The notes beneath the pieces were generated by a model. That model did not search any database. It had not been told where the DNA came from and saw only the letters and a list, made by a program, of their open reading frames with translations. Shown piece by piece: positions 1 through 7,490 of a stretch of DNA of 27,824 nucleotides. Every line of letters begins with the position of its first letter. Position 1 is the stretch's first letter. Source of the stretch: an uncultured Erysipelotrichaceae bacterium (GTDB taxonomy: Bacteria; Bacillota_I; Bacilli_A; Erysipelotrichales; Erysipelotrichaceae); NCBI GenBank assembly GCA_937900565.1, contig CALCFG010000044.1, positions 1 to 27,824 of the forward strand, written 5' to 3'. The position numbers and the translations under genes are program-made.

Positions 1-127
1 ATACTCCCCTATAAAAATGGCTATTTATCAACTGTTTGTTGTGACATAGCCTTTCTAATAAATAATGGGTGATGGTTGTTTTACCACTTCCACTCCCACC
101 AGCAATACCAATAATATAAGGTTGCAT
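1..127 (-). CDS. udk: Uridine kinase-like P-loop kinase, 5' part only
   Basis: This frame is open from its start to the window edge, so only about 42 N-terminal residues are visible. They contain IGIAGGSGSGKTT, a Walker A loop in the form typical of uridine kinases, which phosphorylate uridine and cytidine in pyrimidine salvage. There are two adjacent ATG codons. The Shine-Dalgarno AGGAAG (134-139) lies 3 bases from the first and 6 from the second, so the second (125-127) is chosen. It lies 14 bases downstream of plsY on the same strand and is probably co-transcribed with it. The rest of the protein is outside the window, so another P-loop nucleoside kinase is possible. Confidence 0.6.
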   Translation of the reverse strand, partial: MQPYIIGIAGGSGSGKTTITHYLLERLCHNKQLINSHFYRGV

Positions 128-141
128 CATTAACTTCCTTT

Positions 142-756
142 CTATAACCAGGTTATTTTCTTTTCAGTTTTATTTTTAATGCGTTCAATGTTGCTGCGGT
201 GACGATAAACTACAAGTACCCATAGAATAAATAGTGATAATATTACATTGAGTGAATAACCACGGATCAATGCAATAATTGGCATTGCGGCAATACCTAT
301 CATTGAACTTAAGGATACATATTTGCTGAAATACAAAACAACCATAAAGATAATAAAGGGGACAATTACAGTAAATAATGTATCATGGGTTACAAAGATA
401 CCTAAGGATAATGCAAATCCAAAGCAAGTTGAAACTCCTTTGCCACCTTTAAACCCTGCAAATATTGGAAAACAATGCCCAATCACACAGGCAATACCTA
501 ATAATGGTATTAAATCTTTGCTATCTTTTAATGTAAGTGAAGCAATCCAAACAATAATAAAAGCTTTGAATGCATCCAATGCAATCACAGATATCCCGGC
601 TTTTTTACCTAATACTCTGCCAGCGTTGGTACCTCCTAAGTTACCACTACCCTGGTTTCGTATATCTGTGTTATAAAAAACTTTCCCTATGACCAATGCC
701 CAAGGAATGGATCCAAAAAGGTAAGCTAATAAAATAAAAAGACAATCGAGTAACAT
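142..756 (-). CDS. plsY: Acyl-phosphate:glycerol-3-phosphate acyltransferase PlsY
   Basis: PlsY transfers the acyl group of acyl-phosphate to glycerol-3-phosphate, the first step of phosphatidic acid synthesis, in the cytoplasmic membrane. The 204-residue length is usual for the family. The conserved motifs are visible: GSIPWA (15-20), the RNQGSGNLGGTN region (33-44) with the GSGN acyl-phosphate motif, GHCFPIF (93-99) and FKGGKGV (102-108). Several hydrophobic membrane spans separate them, and the basic C-terminus is usual. AAGGAAGG stands 5-6 bases before the ATG, and a TATAAT on the minus strand (777-782) could serve as a -10, though no good -35 is seen. It reads into the uridine-kinase-like gene. 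Confidence 0.95.
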   Translation of the reverse strand: MLLDCLFILLAYLFGSIPWALVIGKVFYNTDIRNQGSGNLGGTNAGRVLGKKAGISVIALDAFKAFIIVWIASLTLKDSKDLIPLLGIACVIGHCFPIFAGFKGGKGVSTCFGFALSLGIFVTHDTLFTVIVPFIIFMVVLYFSKYVSLSSMIGIAAMPIIALIRGYSLNVILSLFILWVLVVYRHRSNIERIKNKTEKKITWL

Positions 757-829
757 AAAAACCTTCCTTATATATTATTATAAGGGAATTATGCTCAAAT
801 TGCCTAAGTATTGTTGATTTGAAAGTGAA

Positions 830-1354
830 TTATTTACTTGAATGGTAAAAAAAATGTAAGTACATATAAATATGCATCATTGAAAATACTGTGGCCCCTA
901 AACACAATAGGCCATTAATTAGACGAACAAATAACGAAAATTCGCTGATGGCTGCATTGATCATAAAACATATTGCTAACAATAATGCCAATAAGATGAT
1001 GGTCATCAAGCGATTCTTACTAATGTTTTTTAAATTATCGCGATACTTCAATCTTTTAGCGTGAGGGATAGCCTTTTTGTTAGGTAACGTTATTAAAAAT
1101 TTTTTATAAAACATTACTGAAGAAAGCCCATAAATGAGTAATGCAACAATGATTGCAAAAAATGGTTGATTAAATGTCATCACAATAAAATATAAAACGA
1201 TGAATGAAATGGGTAAACGGTATGAATACCATATGTATTTTTTGATGCTTTTATGATTGATTAAGTAATAATGGTGATCAAACCGATTGTAATAATACAT
1301 TTTCTTTTCTTTATCGATATAAATATTTGTTCCAATAAAAACCATTTGATTCAT
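830..1354 (-). CDS. Unrecognised four-span membrane protein
   Basis: I do not recognise this 174-residue protein. The first 45 residues are polar and rich in Tyr, His and Lys, with a run of aromatics (MYYYNRFDHHYYLI). Two hydrophobic segments follow at about 47-85, then a basic loop (KRLKYRDNLKNISKNR), and two more hydrophobic segments at about 117-135 and 140-168. This suggests four membrane spans with the N-terminal part and central loop in the cytoplasm. AAGGAG lies 9 bases before the first ATG, and a reasonable promoter lies upstream, so expression looks real. It is on the same strand as plsY, 73 bases upstream of it. No catalytic motif is visible and no function is proposed. Confidence 0.7.
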   Translation of the reverse strand: MNQMVFIGTNIYIDKEKKMYYYNRFDHHYYLINHKSIKKYIWYSYRLPISFIVLYFIVMTFNQPFFAIIVALLIYGLSSVMFYKKFLITLPNKKAIPHAKRLKYRDNLKNISKNRLMTIILLALLLAICFMINAAISEFSLFVRLINGLLCLGATVFSMMHIYMYLHFFYHSSK

Positions 1355-1382
1355 GTGCAGCTACTCCTTATTAAACTTATCC

Positions 1383-1411
1383 ATTATAATCATAGAAAAG
1401 CATAACGTAAA
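1383..1411 (-). promoter_or_regulatory. Promoter for the 830-1354 membrane gene
   Basis: On the minus strand TTTACG (1406-1411) and a perfect TATAAT (1383-1388) are separated by 17 bases, and the gene begins 28 bases further on. The -35 matches the consensus at four of six positions. Confidence 0.5.
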
Positions 1412-1486
1412 TAGAATAACGCTCGTATAATAGACCTAACAATGAAAAAGGGAAATACGTAATATGAAGGTAATTAGGGTAGGGTA

Positions 1487-2066
1487 ATGAGTGTATTGTT
1501 TGCTAAAGCGGGTAGTTCAGGAAATATGGATGCGATGTAAGATCCATTGACCTTAACTAATCAAAGGGCACAACGTGCTGATAAAATAGAAAAAACTTGC
1601 GATTTGGCAGATATGGTTTATGACGATTATTGCATGGATAAAGATGATATGGTTATTGTTGTTTCCAATTCAGGACGTAATGCAATGTCAATTGAAATGG
1701 CAAAACTTTGCAAAGCAGAAGGGCTTTTTGTTGCTGTGGTTATGAGCTTTGCGCAATATAAAGATATTTCCTCAATACATCTTAGCGGTAAAAAAAAATA
1801 AGCGACTATGCCGATGTGAATATTGATACCTGTGTACCAAAAGGAGATTATTTAGTAGAGGTAGGCACTTATAAAAGGGTGGTGCAAGTAGTATAGCGTC
1901 GATGTTTTTATTAAATTCAGCCATGACTCTCGCCATAGAAATATGCGTTGAGAAAGATTGCCGACAACTTGTTTTTCAAAGTCATAATTTAGATGGAATC
2001 ACTAATCAAACAATATACGATAAATTTAAAAATAGAATCCGTCATTATAAAAAAGGTCATTCTTAA
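1487..2066 (+). pseudogene. SIS-domain protein pseudogene (three breaks)
   Basis: Conceptual translation gives a SIS (sugar isomerase) fold, which binds phosphosugars. Frame one runs from 1487, has an in-frame TAA at 1538, and continues with ADMVYDDY and IVVSNSGRNAMSIEMA to a stop at 1799, just after a nine-A run (1790-1798). In the -1 frame the homology continues as ISDYADVNIDTCVPKGDYL. It then moves again near 1878 to a frame with SMFLLNSAMTLAIE, QSHNLDGIT and a basic end, closing at TAA 2064. Joined, these match the order of the SIS family with the SNSGRN motif. The usual N-terminal part (about 50 residues) is missing, with a stop at 1475. One nonsense and two frame breaks mean it is not functional. 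Confidence 0.8.
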
Positions 2067-2077
2067 TTGAGTGACCT
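2047..2077 (-). terminator. Rho-independent terminator of the patatin gene
   Basis: AGGTCATT (2054-2061) pairs with AGTGACCT (2070-2077), with one G-T wobble and an 8-base loop. On the minus strand it is followed by TTTTTTAT. It lies just beyond the patatin stop and overlaps the end of the converging SIS pseudogene. Confidence 0.75.
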
Positions 2078-2081
2078 GTTG

Positions 2082-3323
2082 CTATTTAATTCGATTCATT
2101 AATAGTAATATAAATAATGCCACATATTGCAACGTTTTGATTTGATTGCCAATTAACTTTGATGCAATGCCTAAATTAATTTCAATGTTTTCTCGTTGTA
2201 TCATTGTGTTTAAGGCAAGTATATAAATTTCGTTCATGTGATGATTTAAAGCTAATTCTTCAATTGTTGATAAATTAAAATGACGTGTTGAATATTGCTC
2301 AAAGAATGTGTTGATATCATTGAGAATTGCATCCAATGAATAGACATGCGTAGGATCATAGTCAAACCATTGCATTAATTGTTCAATTGCCATAATTCCA
2401 TAGTCTTTTACTTGCAATGGCAAATACCAATTTGCTTGCAGTAATTTGATTTCATCAATCATATTGTATCTAATTAGGGCTTTAGCGTAGGCAGTAAATA
2501 AAGCATTTTTCTTACTTTTTTCAAAAGCGTACTTAAAACCCCAGTAATGACCTAATTGTTTTTTTACATCCAAATAGCCCAATTGCTTATTTCTATCTAA
2601 ATGTTCTCGGTTAAAATCTAAAAAATTACCTAAATCCCATGATGGAATAATGGTTGTAACTAATGGATTTAAAGCTAATTCCAAATGATTTATTTCTTTA
2701 TTTAAATCGATGGCAACGGCTTGCTCAGCACCCATTTGAAAAGCAAATTGAATTGGTAAATTATCATAATAACCACCATCAATGTATTTATTCTCTTTGT
2801 AGGTTGCTACAGGAAACGCTGGAAAACAAGAAGCAGAAGCCAGGCAATAGGCAAAAGCATCTTCTTTGCAAGTAAATTGTGACTTTTCCATTAATATTGG
2901 TTTTAATGAAGGAAATTCTACACTGACACACCCATAGTTAATCGGGGATTGCATTAATCGTTCATAATCCAAATAATCATTAATGAGTGCATAAAATGGA
3001 GTAATGTCAGCCCCTTTTTCTTTAGCGTAATCTTTAAAAAATGATGTTAATAAGTTTTTAGATTGAATCAATTCGTTCATATTAAAACTTAATTTTAATT
3101 GGGTAACATCATTTTTTAAAATTTGAGAGGCAATTAAGTTGTCCCACAAGATATTTAAGCGATCCAATTGTCCCTGAGCCAATACGGCACCATTTAATGC
3201 ACCAATGCTAGTGCCAGTGATAATATCAAAGGAATAATTTAATTCATACAAGGCATTAATTGCTCCTACTTCATAACTTCCCTTGGAACCACCACCGGCT
3301 AAAACTAAAGCAAATTTTTTCAT
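2082..3323 (-). CDS. Patatin-like phospholipase (RssA/YlbK type)
   Basis: This is a patatin-fold lipid acyl hydrolase, expected to use a Ser-Asp dyad to cleave acyl esters of membrane lipids. Visible motifs are the oxyanion-hole glycines in GGGSKGSYEVG (10-20), the nucleophile elbow G-T-S-I-G with Ser39, and DGG with Asp182 in IDGGYYDNLP. All catalytic residues are present. The catalytic domain takes up roughly the first 230 of 413 residues. The rest is a longer C-terminal part of unknown role, ending in a hydrophobic stretch (about 398-410) that might touch the membrane. No signal peptide is seen. The ribosome site before ATG 3323 is poor. It diverges from the yitT-like gene, and its natural substrate cannot be read from the sequence. 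Confidence 0.88.
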   Translation of the reverse strand: MKKFALVLAGGGSKGSYEVGAINALYELNYSFDIITGTSIGALNGAVLAQGQLDRLNILWDNLIASQILKNDVTQLKLSFNMNELIQSKNLLTSFFKDYAKEKGADITPFYALINDYLDYERLMQSPINYGCVSVEFPSLKPILMEKSQFTCKEDAFAYCLASASCFPAFPVATYKENKYIDGGYYDNLPIQFAFQMGAEQAVAIDLNKEINHLELALNPLVTTIIPSWDLGNFLDFNREHLDRNKQLGYLDVKKQLGHYWGFKYAFEKSKKNALFTAYAKALIRYNMIDEIKLLQANWYLPLQVKDYGIMAIEQLMQWFDYDPTHVYSLDAILNDINTFFEQYSTRHFNLSTIEELALNHHMNEIYILALNTMIQRENIEINLGIASKLIGNQIKTLQYVALFILLLMNRIK

Positions 3324-3352
3324 ATTTTAAATGTACACTTTTTTGCTAATAA

Positions 3353-3384
3353 TTGATAGAAAAAAAGATGAATATGTCTATAAT
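3353..3384 (+). promoter_or_regulatory. Possible promoter of the YitT-family gene
   Basis: A perfect TATAAT at 3379-3384 lies 26 bases before the ATG at 3411. The best -35 is TTGATA (3353-3358), but the gap is 20 bases, longer than ideal, so the -35 is uncertain. Confidence 0.35.
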
Positions 3385-3410
3385 AGTAAAGTTAGTTAAG
3401 AAGGTTGTTT

Positions 3411-4280
3411 ATGGAGAGTATTTGCCAAAAGTTATCATCGAAGGATGTTAAGAAAACAGTATTAATTGTAATTTCAAGCTTATTGTATTCATTAAGTATG
3501 AATACGTTTGTAGAAAATGGAAATTTATTCCCTGGAGGAATCGCTGGAATAACACGATTAATTACTCAAGTGGGATCAATGTTTAGTATTGAAATATCAT
3601 TTAGTACCATTTATTTTATTTTAAATGCAGTTGTTGCAATTATATTTGGTCGTTCACTTGGACGTAATTTCACTTTGTATTCAGTTATTTGGTTTACGTT
3701 GACGTCTATTTTCACTTCTGTTTTACCAATTGTTCATTTAACCCAAGATATTATTTTGATTTCAATTTTTGGGGGGATTTTGGCAGGACTAGGAACCTCA
3801 TTGGCGTTGAATCAAAATGCGAGCAGTGGTGGATTGGATTTTGTAGCAATGTATTTTTCCAATAAGTTTGGCGTGTCAATGTGGTCTTACTTGTTTGCAT
3901 TTAATTGTTTAGTATTGTTTAATGCAGGTTATTTATTTGGGTGGGATAAAGCATTATATTCGATTATTTATCAATTTGCATATACGCAAATTGTTAATAT
4001 GATGCATGAACGCTATAAACATGTTTCACTTTTTATAATTACCAAAGATCCTGAGCCTGTCGAAAAGCAAATCTATGCACATACCACCCATTCCCTAACA
4101 AAGTTTTGGGGCGAGGGAGGTTTTGCTCATCAAAAAGAATGCCTGATTTTTACAACCATTACTATGGATGAATACGATGCATTAGTTAAACATATTAAAG
4201 AAGTTGAACCAAAAGCTTTTATTACTGTTAATAGCACAGAAAAAATCATTGGTCGATTTATTCAAAAACCATTTGATTAA
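3411..4280 (+). CDS. YitT-family membrane protein (DUF161 + DUF2179)
   Basis: The 289-residue protein has five to six hydrophobic spans in its first 200 residues, with the family motif ENGNLFPGGIAGITRL near residue 30 and a second glycine-rich segment (QNASSGGLDFVAMYFSNKFG) near 135. A soluble C-terminal domain from about 205 (HVSLFIITKDPE onward) matches the DUF2179 domain usual in this family. Members are often multicopy in Bacillota, and their transport role is not established. The start is ATG 3411 rather than the in-frame TTG at 3405, because AAGG (3401-3404) stands 6 bases before the ATG. It is a single-gene unit with its own terminator. Confidence 0.88.
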   Translation: MESICQKLSSKDVKKTVLIVISSLLYSLSMNTFVENGNLFPGGIAGITRLITQVGSMFSIEISFSTIYFILNAVVAIIFGRSLGRNFTLYSVIWFTLTSIFTSVLPIVHLTQDIILISIFGGILAGLGTSLALNQNASSGGLDFVAMYFSNKFGVSMWSYLFAFNCLVLFNAGYLFGWDKALYSIIYQFAYTQIVNMMHERYKHVSLFIITKDPEPVEKQIYAHTTHSLTKFWGEGGFAHQKECLIFTTITMDEYDALVKHIKEVEPKAFITVNSTEKIIGRFIQKPFD

Positions 4281-4313
4281 ACCTTGGATGAAAATTCAAG
4301 GTTTTTTATTTTT
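4280..4313 (+). terminator. Rho-independent terminator after the YitT-family gene
   Basis: AACCTTGGA (4280-4288) pairs with TTCAAGGTT (4295-4303), nine pairs with one wobble and a 6-base loop, followed by a T-rich tract. The stem begins on the last base of the stop codon. Confidence 0.9.
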
Positions 4314-4323
4314 GTAAAAACAG

Positions 4324-4352
4324 TTGACAAAAAAGTTAGTCCAGACTAATAT
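4324..4352 (+). promoter_or_regulatory. Strong promoter of the feo operon
   Basis: A consensus TTGACA (4324-4329) and TAATAT (4347-4352) are exactly 17 bases apart. The first operator-like dyad covers the spacer and the first half of the -10, so a bound repressor would block RNA polymerase. Confidence 0.8.
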
Positions 4353-4374
4353 TTTAATAGTTAGATTTAACTAA
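4336..4374 (+). promoter_or_regulatory. Two TTAG-N6-CTAA dyads, probable metal-repressor operators
   Basis: TTAG-TCCAGA-CTAA (4336-4349) and TTAG-ATTTAA-CTAA (4361-4374) share the same half-sites and spacing. In the first, TTAGTC and GACTAA are perfect inverted repeats. Their centres are 25 bp apart. The half-sites recall DtxR/IdeR/SirR-type iron or manganese boxes (TTAGG...CCTAA). The first overlaps the promoter and the second lies in the early transcribed region. The regulator's identity is inferred, and its gene is not in the window. Confidence 0.6.
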
Positions 4375-4389
4375 CTCACAGGAGGGTAT

Positions 4390-4617
4390 ATGCCATTAAG
4401 TTTTGCAAGTATAGGAAAACCTATGATAATTAAAGAAATTAAAGGAAAGTCTGATATATATCAACGATTAAAAACAATGGGATTTATTGAAGGGCAAAAG
4501 ATAATGGTTATTGAGCAAAGTCATGGCAACTTAATTGTTGCATTGCAACAATGCCGTGTTGCTATAAATGAAGCAATCGCGTTGAAAATTATCGTTAGGG
4601 AGGAATTATGCAATTAA
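4390..4617 (+). CDS. feoA: FeoA-domain protein, first copy
   Basis: This 75-residue SH3-like protein belongs to the FeoA family, small cytoplasmic partners of the ferrous-iron channel FeoB. The family core is clear: a Leu/Met-Gly-Phe turn (RLKTMGFIEGQKIMVIEQ) and a closing strand set (LIVALQQCRVAINEAIALKI). It lacks the usual GDPI-V-GY segment, so it is the more divergent of the two copies. A strong AGGAGGG lies 5-6 bases before the ATG. It is first in the operon and overlaps the next gene by 10 bases, which suggests translational coupling. Confidence 0.85.
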   Translation: MPLSFASIGKPMIIKEIKGKSDIYQRLKTMGFIEGQKIMVIEQSHGNLIVALQQCRVAINEAIALKIIVREELCN

Positions 4618-4835
4618 ATAGTGTGAAACCCAATCAAAGTGGAAAAATTGTAAAAATTGATGCAAGTGGTGCAATAAAAAGAAGAATGTTGGATATGGGG
4701 TTAGTCAAAGGGTGTGTTGTTACGGTGAATAAAGTTGCACCTTTGGGTGATCCAATTGAAGTGAGTGTAAAAGGGTATCATTTAACGTTACGGAAAGATG
4801 AAGCAAAATTGATTGAATTGGAGGATGTACAATAA
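4608..4835 (+). CDS. feoA: FeoA protein, second (canonical) copy
   Basis: A second 75-residue FeoA-family protein, closer to the family consensus than the first: RRMLDMGLVKGCVVTV and then GDPIEVSVKGYHLTLRKDEA, the classic FeoA signature. It is expected to bind the cytoplasmic part of FeoB and support ferrous-iron transport. Its ATG lies inside the end of the first feoA, with GGGAGGA at the expected distance. Its TAA shares one base with the feoB ATG (TAATG), so all three proteins are probably made in a fixed ratio. Two FeoA proteins before FeoB is a known arrangement in anaerobic Bacillota. Confidence 0.93.
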   Translation: MQLNSVKPNQSGKIVKIDASGAIKRRMLDMGLVKGCVVTVNKVAPLGDPIEVSVKGYHLTLRKDEAKLIELEDVQ

Positions 4836-6970
4836 TGAAAGTTGCATTGGTAGGTAATCCTAATAGTGGTAAGACCACATTGTTTAATGCCTTAACTGGT
4901 GCCAATCAAAAAGTTGGTAACTGGCCAGGGGTAACAGTAGAAAAAAAAGAGGGTAGATATCGTAAGAATCATCAAATCGAAATTATTGATCTGCCAGGCA
5001 TTTATTCGTTAAGTCCTTACACAATGGAAGAAGTTATTGCACGGAATTATTTGTTGGATAATTCAGTTGATGTTATTGTAAATATTATTGATGGGTCAAA
5101 TTTACAAAGAAACTTATTACTAACAACTCAATTAAATGAATTGGGTCTTCCCGTTGTTTATGCAATTAATATGATTGATGTGGTTAATAAACGCAAAGAT
5201 AAAATTGATGTCAATCAATTGGAAAAAATATTTGGAAGTAAAGTTATTTGCATTAGTGCTGCCAATAATGAAGGCATCGATCAATTAATGGATACAGTAG
5301 GTGGTTTAAAAGGTATAAAAAACAATTGGTTTAAATTTAATTCACCGATAGAAGATGCGATTGAATCCATTACATTAATGTTACCAAGTTCACCATTTAG
5401 TCGTTTTTATGCCCTACATTTGTTAGAAAATGATAGCAAAATCATAGATAAATTGAATGTTGAAGAAGCAACTTTAATTAAAGTAAAAGAACTAAGAAAT
5501 AAAATCGAAACAGAAACAGATGATGATATTGAATCGTTGATTACATATGAACGTTATCAACATATTCAATCAATTATTGATAAAGTTTATCAAACTAGTA
5601 CACAAGGTAAACTTTCGTTATCTGATAAAATTGATGCTTTTGTTACTAATCGTATTTTAGCTTTACCGATCTTCGCCTTAATTATGACATTTGTTTATTA
5701 TATTTCAGTCACTACGATTGGTACTCAATTTACTGAATGGACCAATGATGTATTGTTTGTTGAAATTATACCGCCATTAGTTGAAAATCTGTTATCTTCA
5801 ATGCATGTAGCTACGTGGTTACATTCATTAATATTGGATGGTATAGTCGCAGGAGTTGGTGCAGTAATTGGCTTTGTTCCACAAATATTTATCTTATTTT
5901 TGTGTCTGGCAATATTGGAAGAATGTGGCTATATGTCACGGATTGCGTTTATTATGGATCGTATCTTCCGGAAATTTGGATTATCTGGTAAAAGTTTTAT
6001 TCCTATGTTAATTGGTACAGGGTGCTCCGTTCCGGGTATTATGGCATCCCGTACGATTGAGAATGAAAATGATCGTCATATGACGATTATTACGACAAGT
6101 TTTATCCCTTGTTCTGCTAAATTGCCTATTATTGCATTAATTGCCGGTGCATTCTTTCCTAATAGTTGGTGGGTTGCTCCCAGCGCGTATTTTTTAGGTG
6201 TAGTTTCTGTAATAATTTCAGGCATTATTTTAAAGAAAACCCGTTTTTTTGCAGGGGATACTGCTGGATTTGTTATGGAGATGCCAAGTTATCACTTACC
6301 ACGTGTTTATACCGTTGTTAAATCTGCATTTGATAGAGCGTTAGCATTTATTAAAAAGGCGGGTTCAATCATTTTCTTATCCACTATAGTAATTTGGTTT
6401 ATTACAACTTTTGGTTTTGTAAATGGAAGTTTTACTATGTTGGATGCATTGCAATTAGATCATTCGATAGCAGCATCGATGGGTCGTTTCATTGCTCCGA
6501 TTTTTGCACCATTAGGATTTGGCAATTGGCAAGCTACTGTGGCAAGTATTTCAGGTCTTGTGGCGAAAGAAAACTTAGTCGCCACGATGGGTATCATCTA
6601 TGGTATGGAAGAAGTTGCTGAAGATGGAATGGAAATTTGGCAAACCCTAAGCATGCAATATACAAGTCTTGCTGCATATTCATTGCTTGCATTTAACTTA
6701 TTGTGTGCTCCTTGTTTCGCGGCAGTGGGCGCAATTAAACGTGAAATGGGCAATAAAATATGGACTATTGGAGCCGTTGGCTACCAATGTTGCTATGCAT
6801 ATTTTATAGCATTTGAAATTTATCAAATAGGTTCCTTTGTCCAAAATTATCAATTCACATTGGGTACTCTACTTGCAATTGTTGGATTAATTGTTATGAT
6901 TTACTTGTTAGTAAGAAAACCTTACTTACGAAAGGAAACAATATGCTCGCAACCATCATTATTTCACTAA
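4835..6970 (+). CDS. feoB: Ferrous iron transporter FeoB
   Basis: FeoB is a polytopic membrane protein with an N-terminal G domain that imports Fe(II). At 711 residues it is a full-length member. The G domain shows G1 GNPNSGKTT (7-15), the G2 region NWPGVTVEKKEG, G3 DLPGIYSL and G4 NMID. A helical spacer follows, then the membrane part with the two gate repeats. Their conserved cysteines are present in GTGCSVPGIMASRT and IPCSAKLPIIALIAG, and there is a late LLCAPCFAAVGAIKREMG segment. All key parts are intact. It is coupled to feoA upstream, and its last 28 bases overlap the small cysteine-rich gene downstream. Confidence 0.97.
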   Translation: MKVALVGNPNSGKTTLFNALTGANQKVGNWPGVTVEKKEGRYRKNHQIEIIDLPGIYSLSPYTMEEVIARNYLLDNSVDVIVNIIDGSNLQRNLLLTTQLNELGLPVVYAINMIDVVNKRKDKIDVNQLEKIFGSKVICISAANNEGIDQLMDTVGGLKGIKNNWFKFNSPIEDAIESITLMLPSSPFSRFYALHLLENDSKIIDKLNVEEATLIKVKELRNKIETETDDDIESLITYERYQHIQSIIDKVYQTSTQGKLSLSDKIDAFVTNRILALPIFALIMTFVYYISVTTIGTQFTEWTNDVLFVEIIPPLVENLLSSMHVATWLHSLILDGIVAGVGAVIGFVPQIFILFLCLAILEECGYMSRIAFIMDRIFRKFGLSGKSFIPMLIGTGCSVPGIMASRTIENENDRHMTIITTSFIPCSAKLPIIALIAGAFFPNSWWVAPSAYFLGVVSVIISGIILKKTRFFAGDTAGFVMEMPSYHLPRVYTVVKSAFDRALAFIKKAGSIIFLSTIVIWFITTFGFVNGSFTMLDALQLDHSIAASMGRFIAPIFAPLGFGNWQATVASISGLVAKENLVATMGIIYGMEEVAEDGMEIWQTLSMQYTSLAAYSLLAFNLLCAPCFAAVGAIKREMGNKIWTIGAVGYQCCYAYFIAFEIYQIGSFVQNYQFTLGTLLAIVGLIVMIYLLVRKPYLRKETICSQPSLFH

Positions 6971-7110
6971 TTTTGATATCACTCATTGTAACAGCCTTTA
7001 AATCAATCAAAAAAAGTGGATCGTGTTCCAGTTGTTCGGGTAATTGTAATCATTGCGCTAAAGTAAATCAGATGAAAACTGCATTAGCAAAGGCTAAGCA
7101 GAGTATATAA
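6943..7110 (+). CDS. FeoB-associated Cys-rich membrane protein
   Basis: A 55-residue protein with one N-terminal membrane span (about 2-19, Ile/Leu rich), then a basic linker and a cysteine cluster GSCSSCSGNCNHCAK with four Cys and one His, and a short basic tail. This is the layout of the FeoB-associated Cys-rich family, found directly after feoB and sometimes called FeoC-like. It may bind Fe(II) or an Fe-S cluster near the channel, but this is not proven for the family. Its ATG lies within the feoB 3' end, preceded by AAAGGA at about 6 bases. It is the last gene of the operon. Confidence 0.85.
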   Translation: MLATIIISLILISLIVTAFKSIKKSGSCSSCSGNCNHCAKVNQMKTALAKAKQSI

Positions 7111-7111
7111 A

Positions 7112-7154
7112 AAGTGCGTATGAATGATCTTTTGTGGATCGTTCATACGCACTT
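7112..7154. terminator. Long 18-bp hairpin, terminator between feo and the mntP remnant
   Basis: Bases 7112-7129 pair with 7137-7154 over 18 positions with one wobble and a 7-base loop (TTTTGTG). On the plus strand it follows the last feo gene by one base, but the T-tract there is weak (GACTTTATT). On the minus strand it is followed by TTTTTATATA, a better terminator tail for the mntP-side transcript. It probably serves both directions. Confidence 0.75.
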
Positions 7155-7473
7155 GACTTTATTGGTTAACTTAGTTTCTGTTATTTTACCAATAATAATA
7201 CCTGCATAGCACACAATGCATGTTTCTATATCAATATTTAGGCGAGATAATAATGCTTCATTGATTGATGCATCGGTAATTGTTAAACCAACACTTAATG
7301 CAGCGATATTTGTTGCGATGTTTTGGATAAACAATTGGTGATTGTTAGTGGGTTAATAACATGAATCTTCATATTGATTTCATTGATCCATTTGCAAGTG
7401 AAACGGAGAATGCATCCATGGCTAATGCAATCCCTAACATTAAAGAAGTAAAAACTAAACGAAGATTGATCAT
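7143..7473 (-). pseudogene. mntP: Manganese efflux pump MntP remnant
   Basis: On the minus strand a start at 7473 behind AAGGAAAGGA gives 34 residues with GIALAMDAFSVSLANG, the signature of the first MntP span, then a TGA at 7369-7371. Further on (7334-7143) another frame encodes IATNIAALSVGLTI, an eroded copy of the second signature (normally ATSIDALAVG; the Asp has become Ala), and IVCYAGIIIGK, an MntP-like span. The middle of the protein, about half of the usual 180-190 residues, is gone. MntP exports Mn(II). This copy has lost its interior and frame and cannot work. The open stretch at 7143-7334 is part of the relic, not a separate gene. Confidence 0.75.
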
Positions 7474-7490
7474 ATCTGTCCTTTCCTTAA

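Noticed and set aside
323..676. 117-codon open frame on the plus strand opposite plsY
   Set aside because: It lies wholly within plsY on the other strand, has no ribosome site, and reads as low-complexity antisense of membrane spans.
6394..6621. 75-codon plus-strand frame inside feoB
   Set aside because: It is an out-of-frame shadow of the FeoB membrane region without a ribosome site.
7143..7334. 63-codon minus-strand frame as an intact small gene
   Set aside because: It matches the C-terminal half of MntP, starts only at a TTG with no ribosome site, and runs into the terminator hairpin. It is part of the mntP relic.
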